Of a stretch of 64,000 nt of DNA, positions 57,052 to 64,000 are shown piece after piece (positions within the stretch are counted from its first letter, which is position 1; every line of letters starts with the position of its first letter). A program made the translations under genes and the position numbers. The DNA lies in the NCBI RefSeq assembly GCF_029203305.1, contig NC_089463.1:248001-312000 (forward strand), read 5' to 3'. The notes below the pieces were generated by a model, which was not told the origin of the DNA, searched no databases, and saw only the letters and a program-made list of their open reading frames with translations. The DNA is from Yamadazyma tenuis (Eukaryota > Ascomycota > Pichiomycetes > Serinales > Debaryomycetaceae).

Positions 57052-57750
57052 TCATATATCAAATACACCTGTGCTTAAAGCAACAGAATCGACTAGCTTA
57101 TCGAACCTCTGAACAGTAAAGTTTCCATCTAGAAGACCAAAAAAGTACCATAACACCCGTTCAGGCAATGGAACTCTATACTTGCGCACTCTCGGAACCA
57201 CAAGAAGGAGTGTCTCTATGCTATGAAGCACCAAAGTGCCCACAAGAATGCTTCCACAGTGGTTGGCACAAAATCCCATCAGTTGGAGTACCAATTCCGG
57301 TAGAATAAGTTTACAAAACCCAGCAATTGGGCCGTTTTTGATTTTTATGAGGTCTGGAGAGTAGCATCCTAAAGAACAAATCATCCAGATGGCTACTGAA
57401 GCAGTTGCAATCCAGTCCCACTTAGGATATGCTGTTACTTGAATATGCGAAACCCCCTGCTTTGCAGCAGCGTATTTGGCCATAGCAGTCAATTTGGCGT
57501 TTATATCGCTCATAGAAGCAACAGAAATGTGGTCGTTTTCGTCCATGTCGTGCCAGTTAAATGTGTGTTTTTGGTTAGCAGAAGATGTCAAATCGTAGCT
57601 GAGGACCATGGACTTTTCGTCAACAGCCGATATGTGAACAGATTTTGGGTTCAATTGGCGGAGGCTGACGTCAGAGTACACGGCCAAGTAATCCACGAGA
57701 GCAATCTGACGGTGGCCATTCATGTGTTTGATGATTCCGGCGGGATCCAT
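57052..57750 (-). CDS. DUF2470 domain membrane protein (tandem copy A)
   Basis: A 232-residue protein. The N-terminal DUF2470-type domain (about 1-105) starts MDPAGIIKHMNGHRQIALVD and includes NAKLTAMAKYAAAKQGVSHI. It is related in pattern to the C-terminal domain of HugZ-type heme/FMN proteins. Two or three hydrophobic segments follow (WIATASVAIWMICSLGC, ILVGTLVLHSIETLLLVV) and then a PLPERVLWYFFGLLDG block. The frame is open to 57906, but the added 52 residues are Cys/Ser-rich and absent from the paralog, so I start at 57750. No function is established for the fungal family as far as I know. Confidence 0.8.
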   Translation of the reverse strand: MDPAGIIKHMNGHRQIALVDYLAVYSDVSLRQLNPKSVHISAVDEKSMVLSYDLTSSANQKHTFNWHDMDENDHISVASMSDINAKLTAMAKYAAAKQGVSHIQVTAYPKWDWIATASVAIWMICSLGCYSPDLIKIKNGPIAGFCKLILPELVLQLMGFCANHCGSILVGTLVLHSIETLLLVVPRVRKYRVPLPERVLWYFFGLLDGNFTVQRFDKLVDSVALSTGVFDI

Positions 57751-57995
57751 GGGATCGGATTTATGAGAATGCGAAGAAAAGGAACTGAGTGAAAATGGAG
57801 GAAGAAGCGACCATTGTGAGACACAGCAACACAAAGACAGTGAACATAGTAGACTGCAAAAACACAAGCATGGAAATCCACAGTAAACACAGTCAGAAAA
57901 ACACAATCATATAAAATTCAAAATCTAGCTAAAACATAAATTCCGTAGATAGGAACTAGCTAATAGGTAACAGTCTGGCCCACTTATCTGTAAAC

Positions 57996-58127
57996 AAGCA
58001 CACGACCTGTCCAAGCCTAGGACTTGTAAGTAAGCCTAGGACTTGTAAGTAAGCCTAGGACTTGTAAGTAAGCCTAGGACTTGTAAGTAAGCCTAGGACT
58101 TGTAAATAAGCCCACGACCTGTAACCG
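57996..58127 (+). repeat. 19-bp tandem repeat array between the DUF2470 genes
   Basis: Five near-perfect copies of GCCTAGGACTTGTAAGTAA begin at 58015, 58034, 58053, 58072 and 58091. One degenerate unit lies on each side (CACACGACCTGTCCAA at the left, CCCACGACCTGTAACC at the right). The array sits directly after the stop of copy B and upstream of copy A. CCTAGG within each unit is palindromic. Confidence 0.93.
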
Positions 58128-58129
58128 TC

Positions 58130-58816
58130 TCAATGCAGCTTGGACTCAATCAACTTGTTCATCTTTATAATCGAATAAAAACCTTCGAGAAAGTGAACAA
58201 ACAACCAAGCTACCCTCTGTGCCGGTGGAAATCTATACTTTCTTAACGCTGGCCCGGTAGTAAGCAAAATCTCTATCACATGAATGATATACATTCCGGC
58301 AGAAATAGTACGAATGTTCCTACCACTAAAGTCCAAAACTTTCCACAAAAACCCAGGAAGGAACGGGGTCAAGGTCGAGAAAATTGGATTTTGTTTCAAC
58401 AACCGCTTCAACCAGTTGAGGTCGTACGATCCAATAAGGAAAATCACCGAGAGTGAAGCGAAAAGGGCCGTTTCCTTTGAAAGTGGAGGATAGTCAGTAA
58501 TTTGCACATGAGAAAAGCCCTGTTTGTTTGCAGCGTACTTGGCCATGGCCACCAACTTGGCCTTGATATCTTTCATGGAAGAAACAACGACACCTTCACC
58601 GTCTTCGATTTCGTCCCATTTAAGGGTAATTTTGTGGTTGGGGGATGATTTCAAGTCGTAAGAGATATCAAAAGATTTGTCATCCACAGCCGTGATTTTG
58701 GCGGAATTTTCGGCTAATTGGGATAAGTCGACATGGCCGTAGACAACAAGGTAGTCTACTGAGGCCAATTGGTGTTGGCCATTCATGTGGCTAATGATTT
58801 TAGTACTGGGATCCAT
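58130..58816 (-). CDS. DUF2470 domain membrane protein (tandem copy B)
   Basis: A 228-residue paralog of the downstream minus-strand gene at 57052-57750. It starts MDPSTKIISHMNGQHQLASV and shares AKLVAMAKYAANKQGFSHVQ, then hydrophobic segments (ALFASLSVIFLIGSYDL, TISAGMYIIHVIEILLTTG) and an FPPAQRVAWLFVHFLEGFYS block matching copy A. The domain order is soluble DUF2470, then membrane part. A CACGTG box lies about 30 bp before the start. Tandem duplication is clear; the cellular role is unknown. Confidence 0.82.
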   Translation of the reverse strand: MDPSTKIISHMNGQHQLASVDYLVVYGHVDLSQLAENSAKITAVDDKSFDISYDLKSSPNHKITLKWDEIEDGEGVVVSSMKDIKAKLVAMAKYAANKQGFSHVQITDYPPLSKETALFASLSVIFLIGSYDLNWLKRLLKQNPIFSTLTPFLPGFLWKVLDFSGRNIRTISAGMYIIHVIEILLTTGPALRKYRFPPAQRVAWLFVHFLEGFYSIIKMNKLIESKLH

Positions 58817-59689
58817 GGAGTTGAGAAGTGTAGAATGCGAGTTTCACGTGGAGACAAATGGGAGATGAAAAGTTAACTTGCGAGGGGAGACTAGTAGAGA
58901 TATGGTTTGAGCACACGACTGATCTCAATGGAGTCATTGGTTTGGACAGATGCCATGGCCGATACATTACCTTATTTATACCAGAGGTGCCCAATTAGTA
59001 ATAGTACGATTAAGTTCAATTAGTAATAGTATGTTTGAGTTTGAGTTAAAAATAAGTTTAACCTAATTGGGTTTATATACAGAGACATGGGCCGACCGTA
59101 CCGCGTACCGTGTGGTCCGAGTGTAGAGGTGGTATGTAAAAACCCTGTTCTCAACATTCCCCAGACAATGTTATTGCTCAACATTTTCGCAACCTCAATT
59201 AAGGAAGGGTGGTGAAGTGAAGAGGGAGAAAAAAGTGTCGCACGTGACGGTACCCAAGAGCTAACATGATGAACACGGTTTTGTCGCTAACACTCGTGTC
59301 GCTCGTGTAGTTTTTTTCGCTTCTTCTTCCCTTAGCTTCTTCTTCCGGTCTTTCTTTCGCTCCTCCATCTCTCCCTTTGTCCCCCCTTTGTCCTCCATCT
59401 GTCTTCGCTTACCGTTGCGGCACGTTTTGCAACCGCTGCCGAAAAACAGTTGGCCGGTGCCAGACTTCGACTGACTGTCCCGGACTTCGCCCCATGGCAC
59501 CGGACTTGATACCCCCGTCCCCAGCACCACTCCCGGCGGCCCCGCCACCGGTCCGGCCCCTCACCGAATTTTCTCTTTCCCTCTATCTTTGCGCTCTACA
59601 TCAGACGATTATTCGCACATCCCCAATATTATTTGCACCCCTAAAACCCCTTGGCCAAAAGTTTTCAAATTATATCCATTGTGTTTGCC
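58817..59689. promoter_or_regulatory. divergent promoter region, DUF2470 copy B to GPH1
   Basis: An 873-bp head-to-head spacer. Features are a 15-bp direct repeat (CAATTAGTAATAGTA at 58992 and 59017), CACGTG near 59240, a long pyrimidine tract (about 59310-59415), and STRE-type CCCCT at 59393-59397, 59638-59642 and 59647-59651. A G+C-rich stretch lies near 59500-59570. An ATG at 59494 opens a frame that overlaps the GPH1 start out of frame. Confidence 0.55.
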
Positions 59690-62386
59690 ATGTCAGACTT
59701 CGTCACACCCACGGAATTGCCGCTGCCGCTGCCTCGGCTCAAGAGAACCAACACCGGGTTCACCCCCAATCAAATCATTGCGTTGGACTCTTCCATCCCC
59801 GAAGGGTCCAAGCTCGTATGGCTCAAGAATAGCAAATTGAAACCTTTTAATCCGTCTGTGTCATACAAGGAGAGAACTGCCACAAACAAGAACGACAAGG
59901 GTACGTTCGAACAGTCGTTTGTCAACCATGTGGAAACCACCTTGGCCAGAAACATGTTCAATTGTGACGAGTTGGCCGCGTACCAGGCCAGTTCTATTGC
60001 CATTAGAGACGAATTGATTTTAGATTGGGCCAACACCCAGCAGAAACAGACGGTGCATGACAGCAAGCGGGTGTACTATCTCTCGTTGGAGTTTTTGATG
60101 GGTAAGGCCATGGACAATGCCTTGATCAACTTGGCTGCAAGAGACAATGCTTCGGATTCCTTGAAGGAATTGGGCTTCAATTTGGAAGACGTGTTGCAGC
60201 AGGAGCCGGATGCCGCGTTGGGTAACGGGGGGTTGGGCCGGTTGGCGGCGTGCTTCGTCGACTCGCTCAGCTCCAAAAACTACTCGGGCTGGGGTTATGG
60301 CTTGAATTACCAGTACGGGATCTTCAAGCAATTGATTGTGGACGGATACCAGGTCGAGGCCCCCGATTACTGGTTGAAGTACTCGAACCCGTGGGAGGTA
60401 TTGAGGCACGAGATCCAGATCCCGGTGGATTTCTATGGGTATGTGTATGAAACCTACGACACAAACTCCGGTAAACCCAAGAAGGTGTGGAATGGCGGAC
60501 AGCGGGTGTTGGCAGTGGCAGTGGACTATCCAATTCCCGGATACAACACCGACAACACCAACAACTTGCGTTTGTGGCAAGCCAAACCCACCGAGGAGTT
60601 TGACTTCACAAAGTTCAATGCTGGAGACTACGAACAGTCAGTTTCGGCCCAACAGGCAGCCGAGAGCATCACCTCAGTTTTGTACCCCAACGACAACTTC
60701 GATAAGGGCAAGGAATTGCGGTTGAAACAACAGTATTTCTGGGTGTCGGCCTCGTTGCACGACATCATTCGTCGGTTCAAGAAAACTCATCTCAACAATT
60801 GGACCAAGCTCCCCGACAAGATTGCTATTCAGTTGAATGACACCCACCCTACGTTGGCCATTGTCGAGTTACAGCGGATCTTGGTGGACTTGGAGAGCCT
60901 TGAATGGGACGAAGCCTGGGGTATCGTCACCCAGGTGTTTGCTTATACCAACCATACGGTGATGGCCGAGGCCTTAGAACACTGGCCCGTCGAGGTAGTG
61001 GGACGGTTGTTGCCTCGGCACTTGGAGATCATCTACGAGATCAACTACTTTTTCTTGAAGGCTGTTGAGTCTGAGTTCCCTAACGACAGAGAGTTGTTAA
61101 CGAGGGTTTCGATCATCGAGGAGCATTTCCCCAAGTCGGTGCGTATGGCGCACTTGGCCATCGTGGGATCCCACAAGACCAACGGGGTGGCCGAGTTACA
61201 CTCGGAGTTGATCAAAACCACCATTTTCAAGGACTTTGTCACGATCTTTGGTACCGACCGTTTCACCAACGTAACCAACGGGATCACTCCCAGAAGATGG
61301 TTGAGACAGGCCAACCCGGAGTTGGCCAAGTTCATCAGTGAGGCCTTGGATGACCCTCAATACAACTATTTGACCAGCTTGACCGACTTGAAGAAGTTGG
61401 AGCGGTTTGTTGAGGACGATGAGTTTTTGACCAAATGGGATGGCATCAAGTATAATAATAAGGTACGGTTGGCCAAGTTGATCAAAGATACTACCGGGGT
61501 GGAGGTGGATCCTTCGGTGATGTTTGATGTCCAGGTGAAGAGAATCCATGAGTACAAGAGACAGCAGTTGAATATTTTCGCCATCATCTACCGGTACATC
61601 AACATCAAGAAGTTATTGTCGCAGGGAGTTTCTATCGATGACATCAAGTTGAAGCACTTTATATCCAAGTGCTCCATTTTTGGTGGAAAAGCGGCTCCTG
61701 GATATTATATGGCCAAAACCATCATCCACTTGGTTAACGCCGTGGGAGAAGTCGTCAACAACGACCCGGAAATTGGAAACTTATTGAAGGTGGTGTTTAT
61801 TCCCGATTACAACGTGTCAAAGGCCGAAATCATCTGTCCCGGATCCGACTTGCTGAACCACATTTCCACTGCTGGAACCGAGGCGTCAGGTACTTCCAAC
61901 ATGAAGTTCGCCATGAACGGGGGTTTAATCATTGGAACCGTTGATGGAGCCAACGTTGAAATCACCCGTGAAATAGGCGAGGAAAACATCTTTTTGTTTG
62001 GAAACGTTGCCGAGTCCGTGGATGAGTTAAGACATAAGCATACCTACAATGGTGTACAAGTGTCTGACGCTTTGGGTGAGGTTTTTGCAGCCATTGAATC
62101 GGGTATTTTTGGTGACTACAACGAGTACAAGGCGTTGGTTGAGAGTATCAAGGATCATGGCGACCACTACTTGATCAGTGACGACTTTGACTTGTTCTTG
62201 GACTGCCACAAGCGGTTAGAGAAGGTGTTTGGCCACCATGGTGGAGATGCTAATGATAAAGACCATTTACACAACTGGGTGAAGAAGTCGGTGATTAGTG
62301 TAGCCAACATGGGGTTCTTCTCGTCAGACCGGTGCATTGATGAGTATGCAGAGAATATCTGGAACATGGAGCCATCCAACGCGTAG
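59690..62386 (+). CDS. GPH1: glycogen phosphorylase
   Basis: Releases glucose-1-phosphate from glycogen. It is 898 residues (S. cerevisiae 902). The N-terminus holds a likely regulatory phosphosite, Thr22 in LKRTNTGF. Core blocks include VYYLSLEFLMGKAMDNALINL, ALGNGGLGRLAACFVDSLS and GYGLNYQYGIFKQ. The pyridoxal-phosphate lysine is K739 in ASGTSNMKFAMNGG. Codon 722 is CTG where the family has an invariant Ser (DLS before the ISTAGTEASG motif), which supports CTG-to-Ser decoding. The start is the ATG at 59690; the open frame before it has no in-frame ATG. STRE-type sites upstream fit stress control. Confidence 0.97.
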   Translation: MSDFVTPTELPLPLPRLKRTNTGFTPNQIIALDSSIPEGSKLVWLKNSKLKPFNPSVSYKERTATNKNDKGTFEQSFVNHVETTLARNMFNCDELAAYQASSIAIRDELILDWANTQQKQTVHDSKRVYYLSLEFLMGKAMDNALINLAARDNASDSLKELGFNLEDVLQQEPDAALGNGGLGRLAACFVDSLSSKNYSGWGYGLNYQYGIFKQLIVDGYQVEAPDYWLKYSNPWEVLRHEIQIPVDFYGYVYETYDTNSGKPKKVWNGGQRVLAVAVDYPIPGYNTDNTNNLRLWQAKPTEEFDFTKFNAGDYEQSVSAQQAAESITSVLYPNDNFDKGKELRLKQQYFWVSASLHDIIRRFKKTHLNNWTKLPDKIAIQLNDTHPTLAIVELQRILVDLESLEWDEAWGIVTQVFAYTNHTVMAEALEHWPVEVVGRLLPRHLEIIYEINYFFLKAVESEFPNDRELLTRVSIIEEHFPKSVRMAHLAIVGSHKTNGVAELHSELIKTTIFKDFVTIFGTDRFTNVTNGITPRRWLRQANPELAKFISEALDDPQYNYLTSLTDLKKLERFVEDDEFLTKWDGIKYNNKVRLAKLIKDTTGVEVDPSVMFDVQVKRIHEYKRQQLNIFAIIYRYINIKKLLSQGVSIDDIKLKHFISKCSIFGGKAAPGYYMAKTIIHLVNAVGEVVNNDPEIGNLLKVVFIPDYNVSKAEIICPGSDLLNHISTAGTEASGTSNMKFAMNGGLIIGTVDGANVEITREIGEENIFLFGNVAESVDELRHKHTYNGVQVSDALGEVFAAIESGIFGDYNEYKALVESIKDHGDHYLISDDFDLFLDCHKRLEKVFGHHGGDANDKDHLHNWVKKSVISVANMGFFSSDRCIDEYAENIWNMEPSNA

Positions 62387-62532
62387 GCTGTTTAGAGCAT
62401 GTTTCATTTGTTAGTTAGTTTGATTTTATATGAATTTCGCAATCAACGTAAGAGGAGAAATGTCCTGCAATTCTAGGGCTTAGATTGTCGCGCACTTTTT
62501 AATAGTGAAACCCTGATTATGCCCATGTAAAG

Positions 62533-64000
62533 ATGCTTTTCATTCACATATTGCTAGCGATGTTTGTCCAAGCGGTGTTTGTGGAGAGTCTCCACTTCAA
62601 GAGAGACTCCGATAGATCCCAGTTCTTGGTGTCCAAACTCCCAGGACTTCAGGAAAACTTTAAGGATCTGGAGATTCCTTTGATGTTCGCAGGACAACTA
62701 GAATTGTACAAGGAAAACGATACTCATTTGTTTTTTTGGAAGTACTCCGACAACAACATCGAACCGGAGTATAAGAAGAGAACCATCTTCTGGCTTAATG
62801 GCGGGCCTGGCTGCTCGTCGATGGACGGGGCGTTAATGGAGGTGGGTCCGTTCCGAATTGATTCCAATTTGAAAGTCACCAAGAACCCCGGTCTGTGGCA
62901 CCAGGCCGGTGACGTGGTATTTGTGGACCAACCTGCCGGAACCGGGTTCAGCTACTCCAAGGAATTTGACCACGACTTGGACCAGGTGCTGTGGCAATTT
63001 TTACGGTTTATGGAAGTGTACTTTGAGATGTTTCCTGAAGATGCTGACAACGAGATCTACTTTGCTGGTGAGAGCTACGCAGGCCAATATATTCCCTACA
63101 TTGCCGATGGAATTTTGAAACGGAACAAGAACTTGAAGGAAGGCCAAAATCCCTACAATTTGAAAGGGTTGTTGATTGGTAACGGGTGGATTGCGCCTGA
63201 CGTACAGAGTTTATCTTACTTGCCATACGCGGTGGCGGCGGGTATAATAAACACCAACCACCCGGCATGGACCAAGATCCTCAAGCAGCACGAAAAATGT
63301 CAGAATGCCGCCAATAACATGAATGGGGACAGCTTAAGTGACTTTGCTATTGTTGACGATATCTGTGAGGGCATTTTGACAACTCTTCTTTATGAGACCA
63401 AAGACAACTCGGCCGCGGCCAACCAGCAATGCTTCAACATGTACGACTACACGTTGAAGGATTCATACCCTTCGTGTGGAATGAACTGGCCGCCAGATTT
63501 AGTGAACGTGAACCCATTTTTGAACTCACTCGACAACCAAGCATCGTTAAACTTGATTTTGAAGAAGAAATGGCACGAATGTTCGGGCAGGGTTGGCAGC
63601 CGGTTTACGGCCAAGAAGTCTTATCCTGCCGTGAAGTTGCTCCCAGGAATTTTGGAGCAAATTCCCGTGGTATTGTTCAACGGGAACAGAGACATTATTT
63701 GCAATTACATCGGGACCGAGAACTTCATCAAGCAGATGGAGTGGAATGGGGCCACAGGCTTCCAAGAAGATTACGCATATGACTGGGTCTACGATGGCCA
63801 GACTCTGGGGTATATTAAAACCGAAAGAAACTTGACGTTTATCAACATCTTTGATGCCTCACACATGGTTCCATTCGATAAACCCGAGCTTTCAAGAAGT
63901 TTGATCGACGTTTTACTCAAGAACTTTGACATAGAAACCGTTGACATACCCGGAGACACCGAGAAGAAGGCCATTGTCACGTATCCGCTTGGAGTCCGTA
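62533..64000 (+). CDS. KEX1: Golgi serine carboxypeptidase Kex1 (3' part missing)
   Basis: Kex1 trims C-terminal Lys/Arg from secreted precursors after Kex2 cleavage in the late Golgi. The first 489 codons are present and the frame runs off the right edge. A signal peptide covers about residues 1-17 (MLFIHILLAMFVQAVFV). The family block RTIFWLNGGPGCSSMDGAL is followed by VVFVDQPAGTGFSYS. The nucleophile Ser is in GESYAGQY, the catalytic Asp in VLFNGNRDIICN and the His in FDASHMVPFD. CTG at codon 121 lies in NPG-x-W, where homologs have Ser. The acidic tail and membrane anchor expected for Kex1 are outside the window. Confidence 0.95.
   Translation, partial: MLFIHILLAMFVQAVFVESLHFKRDSDRSQFLVSKLPGLQENFKDLEIPLMFAGQLELYKENDTHLFFWKYSDNNIEPEYKKRTIFWLNGGPGCSSMDGALMEVGPFRIDSNLKVTKNPGLWHQAGDVVFVDQPAGTGFSYSKEFDHDLDQVLWQFLRFMEVYFEMFPEDADNEIYFAGESYAGQYIPYIADGILKRNKNLKEGQNPYNLKGLLIGNGWIAPDVQSLSYLPYAVAAGIINTNHPAWTKILKQHEKCQNAANNMNGDSLSDFAIVDDICEGILTTLLYETKDNSAAANQQCFNMYDYTLKDSYPSCGMNWPPDLVNVNPFLNSLDNQASLNLILKKKWHECSGRVGSRFTAKKSYPAVKLLPGILEQIPVVLFNGNRDIICNYIGTENFIKQMEWNGATGFQEDYAYDWVYDGQTLGYIKTERNLTFINIFDASHMVPFDKPELSRSLIDVLLKNFDIETVDIPGDTEKKAIVTYPLGVR

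Noticed and set aside
57751..57906. 52-residue N-terminal extension of DUF2470 copy A
   Set aside because: It is Cys/Ser-rich, absent from paralog copy B, and the downstream MDPAG start matches MDPS of copy B.
57996..58127. Possible CRISPR array
   Set aside because: The 19-bp units are directly tandem without unique spacers, and the genome is eukaryotic.
59377..59832. 151-residue ORF before GPH1 as a protein-coding gene
   Set aside because: It is Pro/Ser-rich, derives from the G+C- and pyrimidine-rich leader, and overlaps the GPH1 coding start; kept only as a possible upstream ORF.

Overview
This window is nuclear DNA of a budding yeast that decodes CTG as serine (CTG-Ser clade, Debaryomycetaceae/Metschnikowiaceae type). 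Genes are dense and almost intron-free. They are ordinary Saccharomycotina orthologs, with several families that S. cerevisiae lacks (alpha-actinin, a Dur31-like symporter, DUF2470 membrane proteins). Two in-frame CTG codons fall where the family has serine: GPH1 at 61853-61855 and KEX1 at 62893-62895. One spliceosomal intron is visible, with GTATGT and TACTAAC signals. No CRISPR, bacterial operon or intact transposon is present.

Layout. 1-9.1 kb: partial myo-inositol transporter, CYT1, tRNA-Lys, AIM29-like, alpha-actinin, CK2 catalytic subunit, SLD7, mitochondrial uL15m. 9.7-11.7 kb: a broken orphan gene whose first half looks PD-(D/E)XK nuclease-like and whose second half looks like a degenerate kinase fold. 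11.8-18.3 kb: intron-containing sodium/solute symporter, intron-containing tRNA-Met, PPM1, TRM9, a short GPI17 and TAF11. 18.4-23.6 kb: two tandem paralogous Zn2Cys6 regulators. 23.6-36.9 kb: FIG4, an F-box protein, SBA1, a small unknown gene, MRP4, another small unknown gene, ceramide synthase, HSE1, SFT1 and capping protein alpha. 37-49.7 kb: UFD4, an aldo/keto reductase, a 1.5 kb regulatory region rich in CCCCAC, a Dal5-family permease, a Fus3/Kss1-type MAPK and a Qdr3-like exporter. 49.9-56.8 kb: TAF10, SEA3/MTC5 and ERG27, flanked by two identical tRNA-Ser(AGA) genes in opposite orientation. 57-64 kb: two tandem DUF2470 membrane proteins separated by a 19-bp repeat array, glycogen phosphorylase and partial KEX1.

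The genes are not a single pathway. Local themes are transcription (TAF10, TAF11), endosome and TORC1 control (HSE1, FIG4, SEA3), actin (alpha-actinin, CAP1), sphingolipid and sterol synthesis, and transport. Regulatory signals that can be read directly include a perfect heat-shock element before SBA1, CCAAT boxes before CYT1, STRE-like sites before GPH1, and three AGTCGCAC copies in the 98-bp TAF10/SEA3 promoter.
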